DNA of 6,530 nt from an uncultured Clostridia bacterium (GTDB taxonomy: Bacteria > Bacillota > Clostridia > Lachnospirales > Anaerotignaceae). Positions 1 to 6,075 of the stretch are shown piece after piece. Numbering within the stretch: the stretch's first letter is position 1; every line of letters begins with the position of its first letter. The notes below the pieces were generated by a model that made no database searches, had not been told where the DNA came from, and saw only the letters and a program-made list of their open reading frames with translations. A program made the translations under genes and the position numbers. The stretch is taken from positions 1-6,530 of the forward strand of contig CATZIM010000106.1 in assembly GCA_958420075.1 (NCBI GenBank), given 5' to 3'.

Positions 1-1817
1 TCACAGTAGAAGTTGAACGTTCCCTGCGTGTACTGGACGGTGCCGTTTGCGTATTCTGCGCAAAAGGCGGTGTAGAACCTCAGTCGGAAACTGTATGGCG
101 TCAGGCTGACAACTACAACGTACCCAGAATGGCATTTGTTAACAAAATGGACATCATGGGTGCAAACTTCTATAATGTACTGCAGATGATGGTAGACAGA
201 CTGGGTTGCACACCTGTTGCTGTTACTCTGCCTATCGGTGCAGAAAGCGATTTCGTTGGTATCATCGACCTGATGAAAATGAAAGCTCTGATCTATGAAG
301 ATGATCTGGGTAAAGAAATCGACGAAGAAGACATCCCCGCAGAATACTTGGACAAAGCTGAAGAATACAGAGCAAAAATGATCGAAGCAATCTGCGAAAC
401 AGACGAAGAACTGATGGAAAAATTCTTCGCTGAAGAAGAAATCACAGAAGAAGAACTGAAAGCAGCACTGCGTAAAGCATGTATCAACTGCGAACTGGTT
501 CCCGTATTCTGCGGTTCCGCTTACAGAAACAAAGGCGTTCAGAAACTGCTGGACGGCGTTATCGAATATATGCCTGCTCCTATCGATATCCCTGCTATCA
601 AAGGTATCGATCCCGAAACAGACGAAGAAGTAGAAAGACATTCTTCCGACGAAGAACCTTTCTCCGCTCTGGCATTCAAGATCATGAATGACCCCTTCGT
701 TGGTAAGCTGGCATTCTTCCGTGTGTACTCCGGTACACTGGATGCAGGTTCTTACGTTTACAACTCTACAAAGGGTAAAAAAGAACGTGTAGGCCGTATC
801 CTGCAGATGCACGCAAACCACAGAGAAGAAATCGACAAGGTTTACTCCGGTGATATTGCGGCTGCAGTAGGTTTCAAACTGACAACAACAGGTGATACAA
901 TCTGTGATGAAGATCACGAAGTAATTCTGGAATCCATGGTATTCCCTGAACCCGTTATCTCCGTTGCAATTGAACCTAAAACAAAAGCAGGTAGAGACAA
1001 AATGGGTATCGCTCTGGCAAAACTGGCAGAAGAAGATCCCACATTCAAAACATACACAGACTCCGAAACCGGCGACACAATCATCTCTGGTATGGGTGAA
1101 CTGCACCTGGAAATCATCGTTGACCGTCTGCTGAGAGAATTCAAAGTAGAAGCGAACGTTGGTGCTCCTCAGGTTGCTTACAAAGAAACATTCCGTAAAG
1201 CTGTTGACGTTGAAGGTAAATTCGTTCGTCAGTCTGGTGGTAAAGGTCAGTATGGTCACTGTAAAGTGAAATTTGCACCTATCCCTACAGATGCAGAACA
1301 CAACTACGAATTCATCAACAGCACCGTTGGTGGTTCTATTCCTAAGGAATATATCCCCGCTATCGACAAAGGTATTCAGCAGGCTATGCAGAGCGGTATC
1401 CTGGGCGGTTATCCCGTACTGGGCGTAAGAGCAGAAGTTTACGATGGTTCCTACCATGAAGTCGACTCCTCTGAAACTGCGTTCATGGTTGCTGGTTCCA
1501 TGGCTTTCAAAGAAGCTATGAGAAAAGGTGACGCTGTACTGCTGGAACCCATCATGAAAGTTACAGTAACAGTACCCGAAGAATACATGGGTGACGTTAT
1601 TGGTGACATCAACTCCCGTCGTGGCCGTATCGAAGGTATGGAAGCTAGAAACGGCGTACAGGTAATTCACTCCTTCGTACCTCTGGCTGAAATGTTCGGT
1701 TACTCCACAGACCTGCGTTCCAGATCTCAGGGCCGTGGTAACTACGTAATGGAAGTAGACCACTACGAACCCTGCCCGAAATCCGTTCAGGAAAAAGTTC
1801 TGGAAGGCAGAAAATAA
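1..1817 (+). CDS. fusA: Elongation factor G, 5'-truncated by the window
   Basis: EF-G is the cytosolic GTPase that drives translocation of tRNA and mRNA on the ribosome and, with ribosome recycling factor, splits post-termination ribosomes. The reading frame is open from base 3, so the gene starts upstream; 604 residues are visible and about 90 are missing, which fits the usual length near 690. The missing part carries the P-loop, switch I and most of the G3 motif. In fragment numbering, G4 is NKMD (47-50) and G5 is GSA (171-173). Domain II follows, then domain III with GMGELHLEI (363-371). Domain IV has [11 protein letters not shown] (409-419) and the decoding-centre loop YHEVDSSE (484-491), whose His is conserved in the family. 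Domain V has [13 protein letters not shown] (531-543). The gene ends in a single TAA. Downstream tuf fits the classic rpsL-rpsG-fusA-tuf order. Identification is secure; the ATG at 129 is internal (Met of RMAFVNKMD), not the start. Confidence 0.98.
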   Translation, partial: TVEVERSLRVLDGAVCVFCAKGGVEPQSETVWRQADNYNVPRMAFVNKMDIMGANFYNVLQMMVDRLGCTPVAVTLPIGAESDFVGIIDLMKMKALIYEDDLGKEIDEEDIPAEYLDKAEEYRAKMIEAICETDEELMEKFFAEEEITEEELKAALRKACINCELVPVFCGSAYRNKGVQKLLDGVIEYMPAPIDIPAIKGIDPETDEEVERHSSDEEPFSALAFKIMNDPFVGKLAFFRVYSGTLDAGSYVYNSTKGKKERVGRILQMHANHREEIDKVYSGDIAAAVGFKLTTTGDTICDEDHEVILESMVFPEPVISVAIEPKTKAGRDKMGIALAKLAEEDPTFKTYTDSETGDTIISGMGELHLEIIVDRLLREFKVEANVGAPQVAYKETFRKAVDVEGKFVRQSGGKGQYGHCKVKFAPIPTDAEHNYEFINSTVGGSIPKEYIPAIDKGIQQAMQSGILGGYPVLGVRAEVYDGSYHEVDSSETAFMVAGSMAFKEAMRKGDAVLLEPIMKVTVTVPEEYMGDVIGDINSRRGRIEGMEARNGVQVIHSFVPLAEMFGYSTDLRSRSQGRGNYVMEVDHYEPCPKSVQEKVLEGRK

Positions 1818-1881
1818 TTGCAAAAACCGGAATATAATTGTATTTTGGTATTGCAAAAACTGCGGAAGTTTAATATAATTA
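1818..1881 (+). repeat. Imperfect direct repeat in the fusA-tuf spacer
   Basis: Two copies of a promoter-like sequence follow the fusA stop. Copy 1 (1818-1840) reads TTGCAAAAAC, then CGGAA, then TATAATT. Copy 2 (1851-1880) has the same blocks in the same order but is longer between the first and last block. TTGCAA and TATAAT are 9 bases apart in copy 1, too close for a SigA promoter, and 17 bases apart in copy 2, which is ideal. This looks like a local duplication in which only one copy has working spacing; chance similarity in AT-rich DNA is possible. Confidence 0.45.
1851..1879 (+). promoter_or_regulatory. Candidate SigA promoter for tuf
   Basis: The -35 box TTGCAA (1851-1856) and a perfect -10 box TATAAT (1874-1879) are separated by 17 bases, predicting a start near 1886 and a leader of about 70 bases before tuf. 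A tuf promoter between fusA and tuf would let EF-Tu be made in excess of EF-G, which matches the known abundance of EF-Tu. A second -10-like sequence with an extended TGC (TGCGATAAT, 1901-1909) lacks a good -35. Confidence 0.6.
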
Positions 1882-1939
1882 AGGACGATAGGTACATTTA
1901 TGCGATAATGTATGAATCTATTTGCCTTAGTAAATTTTA

Positions 1940-1946
1940 AAGGAGG
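1940..1946 (+). promoter_or_regulatory. Ribosome binding site of tuf, which fixes the start
   Basis: AAGGAGG lies 10 bases before the ATG at 1957. An in-frame ATG at 1912 would add 15 residues, but it has no Shine-Dalgarno sequence, and the extension would be translated through this site. The protein from 1957 begins [12 protein letters not shown], the normal EF-Tu N-terminus. Confidence 0.9.
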
Positions 1947-1956
1947 ATATTTAAAA

Positions 1957-3150
1957 ATGGCAAAACAGAAATTTGAAAGAACCAAACCTCATATGAATAT
2001 TGGTACTATCGGTCACGTTGACCATGGTAAAACAACTCTGACCGCAGCTATCACAAAAACACTGCATGAAAGATATCAGATCGGTGAAGCAGTTGCTTTC
2101 GAAAACATCGACAAAGCTCCCGAAGAAAGAGAACGTGGTATCACAATCTCCACAGCTCACGTTGAATACGAAACACCTGTAAGACACTATGCACACGTTG
2201 ACTGCCCGGGCCACGCTGACTATGTTAAAAACATGATCACAGGTGCTGCTCAGATGGACGGCGCTATCCTGGTAGTAGCTGCTACAGACGGTCCTATGGC
2301 TCAGACAAGAGAACACATCCTGCTGTCCCGTCAGGTAGGCGTACCTTACATTGTTGTATTCATGAACAAATGCGACATGGTTGAAGACGAAGAACTGCTG
2401 GATCTGGTTGAAATGGAAATCAGAGAACTGCTGAACGAATATGAATTCCCCGGTGATGATATCCCCATCATCAGAGGTTCCGCATTCCAGGCTCTGCAGG
2501 ATCCTGCTGGCCCTTGGGGCGACAAGATTCTGGAACTGTTCGAAGCAATCGAATCCTACATTCCCGAACCCGAACGTGACACAGACAAACCTTTCCTGAT
2601 GCCTGTCGAAGACGTATTCTCCATCACAGGCCGTGGTACAGTTGCTACAGGTAGAGTAGAAAGCGGCGTTGTTAAAGTACAGGACGAAGTTGAAATCGTT
2701 GGTCTGACAGACGAAATCAGAAAAGTAGTTGTAACTGGCGTAGAAATGTTCAGAAAACTGCTGGATCAGGCTGAAGCTGGTGACAACATCGGTGTTCTGC
2801 TGCGTGGTGTTCAGAGAAACGAAATCGAAAGAGGTCAGGTTCTGGCTAAACCCGGTTCCATCACACCTCATACAAAATTCAAAGCACAGGTTTACGTTCT
2901 GAGCAAAGAAGAAGGTGGCCGTCATACACCTTTCTTCAACAACTACAGACCTCAGTTCTACTTCAGAACAACAGACGTTACAGGCGTTATCTCTCTGCCC
3001 GAAGGTACAGAAATGTGCATGCCTGGCGATAACGTTGAAATGACAATCGAACTGATCACACCCGTTGCTATGAACCAGGGTCTGCGTTTCGCTATCCGTG
3101 AAGGTGGTAGAACAGTAGGCGCAGGTTCCGTAGTAGAAGTTATCGAATAA
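1957..3150 (+). CDS. tuf: Elongation factor Tu
   Basis: EF-Tu carries aminoacyl-tRNA to the ribosomal A site as a ternary complex with GTP and is usually among the most abundant proteins in the cell. The protein has 397 residues, a normal length. The GTPase domain shows G1 GHVDHGKT (19-26), switch I RGITI (60-64), G3 DCPGH (82-86, with the catalytic His), G4 NKCD (137-140) and G5 GSA (174-176). The beta-barrel domains follow, with [15 protein letters not shown] opening domain 2 and [11 protein letters not shown] at the C-terminus. The start at 1957 is set by AAGGAGG 10 bases upstream; the upstream in-frame ATG at 1912 is rejected. The gene lies 139 bases after fusA, probably both read through from the str operon and transcribed from its own promoter, and a strong terminator follows within 25 bases. 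Codon choice is extremely biased: there is no TTA, CTA or TCA codon. It is unknown whether the genome has a second tuf copy. Confidence 0.99.
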   Translation: MAKQKFERTKPHMNIGTIGHVDHGKTTLTAAITKTLHERYQIGEAVAFENIDKAPEERERGITISTAHVEYETPVRHYAHVDCPGHADYVKNMITGAAQMDGAILVVAATDGPMAQTREHILLSRQVGVPYIVVFMNKCDMVEDEELLDLVEMEIRELLNEYEFPGDDIPIIRGSAFQALQDPAGPWGDKILELFEAIESYIPEPERDTDKPFLMPVEDVFSITGRGTVATGRVESGVVKVQDEVEIVGLTDEIRKVVVTGVEMFRKLLDQAEAGDNIGVLLRGVQRNEIERGQVLAKPGSITPHTKFKAQVYVLSKEEGGRHTPFFNNYRPQFYFRTTDVTGVISLPEGTEMCMPGDNVEMTIELITPVAMNQGLRFAIREGGRTVGAGSVVEVIE

Positions 3151-3173
3151 TTTCAACTCCATACGGTAAATGC

Positions 3174-3206
3174 AAAAGGAGTATCCTTAGGGATACTCCT
3201 TTTTTT
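3174..3206 (+). terminator. Intrinsic terminator of the str operon
   Basis: The arms AAAAGGAGTATCC (3174-3186) and GGATACTCCTTTT (3191-3203) are perfectly complementary around a TTAG loop, and the run of T continues to 3206. The core stem of nine pairs (GGAGTATCC) plus the T-run makes a textbook Rho-independent terminator, starting 24 bases after the tuf stop. It ends the translation operon and separates it from the bcd operon. Confidence 0.93.
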
Positions 3207-3402
3207 ATGTTTTGATATATATTAAGGAAGAAACAGGAACGGAATGACGAAAAGAAATATTTCCAGTTTCGGAAGAATAAACAAAAAAGGGAAAATGGGG
3301 CAGAAGGATATTTAGCGTAATTTTTCACAAAAATATGATGGTGCGAAAAAATGTGATAAGTACGGTTCATGACAGGGGGGAAGCCCATTTGAGGAAGAGA
3401 AA

Positions 3403-3567
3403 ATGGTTTATTTTTTACCTAAAAAAAGGGAAAAAGCCCGAAAGTTTGGGAAAAGAAGGAAAAAGCAAGGGATGTTCGTTATGAAAAGTACACAATACTT
3501 GTATGACAACATGAAGGTAAAAACCATGTTGGAGACGGTGGAGATATTGACAGAGAAAAGACAATAG
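3403..3567 (+). CDS. Doubtful 54-residue small ORF, basic N-terminal half
   Basis: I do not recognise this product. The frame is closed by TGA at 3370 and TAG at 3565. The ATG at 3403 is preceded by GAGG (3391-3394) at 8 bases, a passable ribosome binding site. The predicted peptide starts MVYFLPKKREKARKFG, is very rich in Lys and Arg over residues 7-22, and has a more ordinary, acidic-to-neutral second half ending in EILTEKRQ. A terminator-like hairpin follows at 3598-3632. Against it: the codons (TTA, CGA, AGG, GAG, ATA, GGG) are unlike those of the neighbouring genes, and a purine-rich sequence gives Lys/Arg/Glu-rich frames with few stops by chance. After the TAG the same frame stays open to TAA at 3760, so a broken larger gene is also possible. 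It is more likely spurious than real. Confidence 0.15.
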   Translation: MVYFLPKKREKARKFGKRRKKQGMFVMKSTQYLYDNMKVKTMLETVEILTEKRQ

Positions 3568-3575
3568 TGTAAAGT
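3547..3575 (+). promoter_or_regulatory. Promoter-like pair inside the intergenic stretch
   Basis: TTGACA (3547-3552) is a perfect -35 box and TAAAGT (3570-3575) a 4-of-6 match to the -10 box, separated by 17 bases. A start near 3582 would run into the terminator-like hairpin at 3598-3632 after about 50 bases, so it could make only a very short RNA unless that hairpin is read through. There is no other support. Confidence 0.25.
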
Positions 3576-3597
3576 ATGGTTAAGCAAAAAGACAAGG

Positions 3598-3632
3598 AAC
3601 ACACAAAATCAGCAGGCAGTGTGTTATTTTTT
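3598..3632 (+). terminator. Possible weak terminator in the intergenic stretch
   Basis: AACACAC (3598-3604) pairs perfectly with GTGTGTT (3619-3625) across a 14-base loop and is followed by ATTTTTT (3626-3632). The seven-pair stem has only three G-C pairs and a large loop, so termination would be partial. It lies 31 bases after the stop of the doubtful small ORF. Confidence 0.35.
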
Positions 3633-3824
3633 CGGCAGTATATTTCGCATACAAAGTATTGAGAAGAACAAAGGTTTCTTTGCCATTCACAGATCCATGG
3701 AACGGACATTTTCCGGAGAAATCAAGAAGCGATCGTGGCTGAAGGCAGGAGAATTTGGGTAAAAGAGGCGAAAGGAAGATGCCGGAAGAACCATGGATTT
3801 TTGTTGGTTTTTTTGTGGCGAAAA

Positions 3825-3869
3825 GACAGTGAGAACTGTCGGTATTACCATAAATTGTGACCGTTTTTT
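3825..3869 (+). terminator. Tandem hairpins with a T-run upstream of the bcd promoter
   Basis: GACAGT (3825-3830) and ACTGTC (3835-3840) form a perfect six-pair stem closed by a GAGA loop, a GNRA-type tetraloop in RNA. Immediately downstream, CGGT (3840-3843) can pair with ACCG (3860-3863), directly before TTTTTT (3864-3869). The second stem is short with a large, partly pairing loop. Together they may stop transcription from upstream before the bcd promoter. Alternatively the 16-base palindrome is a DNA operator about 55 bases upstream of the -35 box. Confidence 0.3.
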
Positions 3870-3894
3870 ATCTAATATTTAATCGACAAAGATG

Positions 3895-3912
3895 TTGACA
3901 ATTTTTAGACAA
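3895..3912. promoter_or_regulatory. Candidate Rex (redox repressor) operator over the -35 box
   Basis: The 18 bases TTGACAA-TTTT-TAGACAA match the clostridial Rex consensus TTGTTAA-N4-TTAACAA at 10 of the 14 defined positions, including the outer TTG and CAA on both ends. Rex senses the NADH/NAD+ ratio and represses bcd-etf type operons in several clostridia. Its position over the -35 box and spacer would block RNA polymerase. The half-sites are imperfect and part of the left half is shared with the -35 consensus, so chance is possible. Confidence 0.4.
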
Positions 3913-3924
3913 AAATGGTATAGT
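3895..3924 (+). promoter_or_regulatory. Strong SigA promoter of the bcd-etfBA operon
   Basis: A perfect -35 box TTGACA (3895-3900) and the -10 box TATAGT (3919-3924) are separated by 18 bases, with an extended -10 TGG directly before the -10 box (3916-3918). The predicted start is near 3931, giving an untranslated leader of about 147 bases before bcd. This is the best promoter upstream of bcd and nothing comparable is seen before etfB or etfA, so the three genes are probably one transcript. Confidence 0.78.
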
Positions 3925-4015
3925 TCTTTTAGAAGCGCACAAATGCTTTTCTGTCGAGATGCAAAAAAGTGAATGTGGACTTCATGACGGCAGCGTCGGA
4001 TGTAGGTTGTTTTTA

Positions 4016-4048
4016 TAAAGCGACCGGGGCGCAAGGACGGTTGCTTTA
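4016..4048 (+). promoter_or_regulatory. Leader hairpin just upstream of the bcd ribosome binding site
   Basis: TAAAGCGACCG (4016-4026) pairs with CGGTTGCTTTA (4038-4048) over 11 pairs with one G-U wobble, around an 11-base loop 4027-4037. A smaller stem lies upstream: GACG (3986-3989) with CGTC (3994-3997), extended by CAT/ATG across a two-base bulge. No T-run follows the large stem, so it is not a usual terminator. It ends 15 bases before AGGAGG (4064-4069), a place where it could protect the mRNA end or affect ribosome access. It matches no riboswitch class I recognise. Confidence 0.5.
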
Positions 4049-4077
4049 AATTTATTAAAAAATAGGAGGAATATTAA

Positions 4078-5217
4078 ATGGATTTCAAATTGACAAAAAC
4101 TCAGATGCTTCAGCAAGAGTTGTTCAGAAAATTTGCTGAAACAGAAGTTAAACCCATCGCAAAGGACATGGACGAAAAAGAAGAATACTCTGCTGAACTG
4201 CTGCAGAAATTGCAGAAAATCGGTGCGTTCGGTATTCCTTATTCCAGAGAATATGGCGGTCAGGGTGCAGACGTTCTGACATACACACTGTGCATGGAAG
4301 AAATGTCCAAAGTTGATGCTTCCACAGGTATCACACTGTCCGTACATACATCTCTTTGCTGCCCTTGTATCAATGAATTTGGTACAGAAGAACAGAAACA
4401 GAAATATCTGAGACCTCTGGTTGACGGTTCCAAGATCGGCTGCTTCGGTCTGACAGAACCCGGTGCTGGTACAGACGCTGCTGGCGTACGTACAGAAGCT
4501 ACACTGGATGGCGACTACTATGTACTGAACGGTACAAAGATGTTCACAACAAACTCCGGTTTTGCTGATATCTTCATCGTATTCGCTCTGACAGACAAAT
4601 CCAAAGGCCCTAAAGGTATGTCCGCTTTCATCGTAGAAAGAGGCTACGAAGGTCTGACAGTTGGTCCCAACATCGAACGTATGGGTATCAGAGCTGCTTC
4701 CAACTGTGAAGTAATCTATGAAAACGTAAGAGTTCCCAAAGAAAACCTGCTGGGCAAAGAAGGTCAGGGCTACAAGATCGCTATGACAGCTCTGGGCGGC
4801 GGCCGTATCGGTATCGGTGCTCAGTCCGTAGGTATCGCACAGGGTGCTATTGATGAAACACTGAAATATGTTAAAGAAAGAAAACAGGGTGGCAAACCCA
4901 TCGGTAAATATCAGAATACACAGTTCAAACTTGCTGAATGCCAGACAAAAGTTGATGCTGCTAGACTGATGGTATGGAGAGCTGCTACTGAAAAAGACAA
5001 CCATGGCAACTACGCTCCTTATGCTGCTATGTGCAAATACTTCGCATCTGATGTAGCAAACGAAGTTACAAGACAGTGCGTACAGCTGTTCGGTGGTTAC
5101 GGTTACTGCCGTGAATATCCCGTTGAAAGAGCTATGCGTGACGCTAAAATCACAGAAATCTACGAAGGTACAAACGAAGCTATGAAGATGATCATCTCCG
5201 GCTCCATGAAGGTTTGA
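4078..5217 (+). CDS. bcd: Short-chain acyl-CoA dehydrogenase, probably butyryl-CoA dehydrogenase
   Basis: This cytosolic FAD enzyme reduces crotonyl-CoA to butyryl-CoA or a similar short enoyl-CoA. In clostridia it works in complex with EtfAB, coupling the reduction to ferredoxin reduction by electron bifurcation from NADH. The 379 residues are a normal length. An N-terminal helical domain is followed by the middle beta domain with the first family signature, GLTEPGAGTDAAG (124-136), and by the C-terminal helical domain with the second, from Q336 to D355. The catalytic base is E363 in IYEGT, the position used by butyryl-CoA and medium-chain dehydrogenases rather than the isovaleryl type. The usual RxQFGK motif near the FAD reads RKQGGK (268-273), with Gly for Phe, and three close cysteines occur at C94, C95 and C97. 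AGGAGG lies 8 bases before the ATG. It is first in a probable bcd-etfB-etfA operon; crt and hbd are not next to it. Acryloyl-CoA or another enoyl-CoA could be the real substrate. Family certain, substrate less so. Confidence 0.9.
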   Translation: MDFKLTKTQMLQQELFRKFAETEVKPIAKDMDEKEEYSAELLQKLQKIGAFGIPYSREYGGQGADVLTYTLCMEEMSKVDASTGITLSVHTSLCCPCINEFGTEEQKQKYLRPLVDGSKIGCFGLTEPGAGTDAAGVRTEATLDGDYYVLNGTKMFTTNSGFADIFIVFALTDKSKGPKGMSAFIVERGYEGLTVGPNIERMGIRAASNCEVIYENVRVPKENLLGKEGQGYKIAMTALGGGRIGIGAQSVGIAQGAIDETLKYVKERKQGGKPIGKYQNTQFKLAECQTKVDAARLMVWRAATEKDNHGNYAPYAAMCKYFASDVANEVTRQCVQLFGGYGYCREYPVERAMRDAKITEIYEGTNEAMKMIISGSMKV

Positions 5218-5234
5218 TCTAGTAGACATTCTCA

Positions 5235-5257
5235 AATTTAGATGACGAAGCTAAATT
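5235..5257 (+). repeat. Inverted repeat in the bcd-etfB spacer
   Basis: AATTTAG (5235-5241) and CTAAATT (5251-5257) form a perfect seven-pair stem around a nine-base loop. The stem is AT-rich and lacks a T-run, so it should not terminate transcription. It sits 13 bases before the etfB ribosome binding site AAGGAG (5271-5276). It may affect mRNA stability or mean nothing. Confidence 0.35.
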
Positions 5258-5283
5258 ACTAATATTTTGGAAGGAGAACTATA

Positions 5284-6075
5284 ATGAAAATCGTTGTATG
5301 CATTAAACAAGTACCAGATACAGTTGAAGTTAAAATTGATCCTAAAACCGGCACTCTGATCCGTGACGGTGTTCCCTCTATTATCAACCACGACGACAAA
5401 ACAGGTATCGAAGCTGCTCTGACACTGAGAGAACAGGTTGGCGGCACAGTTACAGTAGTATCCATGGGTCCCCCTCAGGCAGACGTTGCTCTGAGAGAAG
5501 CACTGGCTATGGGTTGTGACGAAGCTATCCTGGTATCCGGCAGAGAATTCGGTGGTTCCGATACATATGCTACATCCGGTATCCTGGCAGCTGCTCTGAA
5601 GAAAATCGGTTATGATCTGATCATCACAGGTCGTCAGGCAATCGACGGTGACACAGCTCAGGTTGGTCCTCAGATTGCTGAAAAACTGCATGTTCCTCAG
5701 GTTTCTTATGTTGAAGAAATCAAAGAAGCTACAGCAGATTATGTAGTAGTTAGAAGACAGTTCGAAGATGGCTACCACATCATCAAAATCAAAACTCCTT
5801 GCCTGCTGACAGCTATCGCAGAACTGGCAACACCTAGATACATGACAGTTAGAGGTATCGTAGAAGCTTACGAAAAAGAAATCAAAGTTCTGGACTTCGA
5901 AGCTCTGAAAGATGACCTGGAACTGGATATGATCGGCTTGAAGGGTTCCCCTACAAACGTATATCAGTCCTTCACAAAAGAAGTAAAAGGCGCTGGTACA
6001 ATCCTGAAAGACCTGTCCGCAGACGAAGCTGTTAAAGCAATCGTTGCTAAACTGGAAGAAAAATTCATCATCTGA
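5284..6075 (+). CDS. etfB: Electron transfer flavoprotein beta subunit, bifurcating type
   Basis: EtfB pairs with EtfA to form the cytosolic flavoprotein that passes electrons to Bcd. In bifurcating Etfs the beta subunit binds an FAD where ordinary Etfs bind AMP, and this FAD takes a hydride from NADH and splits the electrons. The 263 residues match the family. The N-terminus MKIVVCIKQVPDT is typical, and NHDDKTGIEAAL (35-46) follows. GRQAIDGDTAQVGP (116-129) is the conserved stretch I associate with bifurcating Etfs such as that of Acidaminococcus fermentans. GSPT (221-224) lies near the C-terminal arm that contacts EtfA and the dehydrogenase. The start follows AAGGAG by 7 bases, 66 bases after the bcd stop. 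The gene ends in tandem TGA TGA stops. Codon use equals that of tuf apart from the first ten or so codons. Family certain; bifurcation is inferred from motif and context. Confidence 0.95.
   Translation: MKIVVCIKQVPDTVEVKIDPKTGTLIRDGVPSIINHDDKTGIEAALTLREQVGGTVTVVSMGPPQADVALREALAMGCDEAILVSGREFGGSDTYATSGILAAALKKIGYDLIITGRQAIDGDTAQVGPQIAEKLHVPQVSYVEEIKEATADYVVVRRQFEDGYHIIKIKTPCLLTAIAELATPRYMTVRGIVEAYEKEIKVLDFEALKDDLELDMIGLKGSPTNVYQSFTKEVKGAGTILKDLSADEAVKAIVAKLEEKFII

Larger units (their letters stand above)
3207..3894. other. Intergenic stretch without a convincing gene
   Basis: About 690 bases lie between the tuf terminator and the bcd promoter. Open frames on the - strand here (3140-3388, 3408-3602, 3479-3709) encode low-complexity Phe/Ser/Leu-rich products, overlap one another and show no family resemblance, so I read them as chance. 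By my count the + strand is about 69% purine over 3241-3600, including long A/G runs around 3420-3475. Codons in any frame differ from the strongly biased neighbours. I see no tRNA or known riboswitch. Three weak hairpins, a promoter-like pair and one 54-codon ORF are listed separately. It could be a decayed gene, a small RNA locus or plain spacer. Confidence 0.6.

Noticed and set aside
1818..1838. First TTGCAA/TATAAT pair after fusA as a second tuf promoter
   Set aside because: The boxes are only 9 bases apart, and the bases 17 upstream of this TATAAT do not resemble a -35 box.
1912..1956. N-terminal extension of EF-Tu from the ATG at 1912
   Set aside because: There is no Shine-Dalgarno before it, and the strong AAGGAGG lies within the extension, correctly placed for the ATG at 1957, where the family N-terminus begins.
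1951..3162. 403-codon open frame on the - strand over tuf
   Set aside because: It is the exact codon-by-codon mirror of EF-Tu, open only because tuf lacks TTA, CTA and TCA. The product is Cys/Phe/Ser-rich with no family resemblance.
3140..3709. Three overlapping small frames on the - strand in the spacer
   Set aside because: They are Phe/Leu/Ser-rich products of the purine-rich opposite strand, and they overlap each other and, for the first, the tuf terminator.
3959..4049. Two overlapping mini-ORFs in the bcd leader (ATG at 3959 and at 3984; 19 and 21 residues) as leader peptides
   Set aside because: Neither has a usable ribosome binding site, and neither has a run of regulatory codons as in attenuator peptides.
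3982..5235. 417-codon open frame on the - strand over bcd
   Set aside because: It is the same mirror effect over a clearly real acyl-CoA dehydrogenase; no ribosome binding site or recognisable protein.
5251..5778. 175-codon open frame on the - strand over etfB
   Set aside because: Frame-aligned shadow of etfB with low-complexity Phe/Cys/Ser content.
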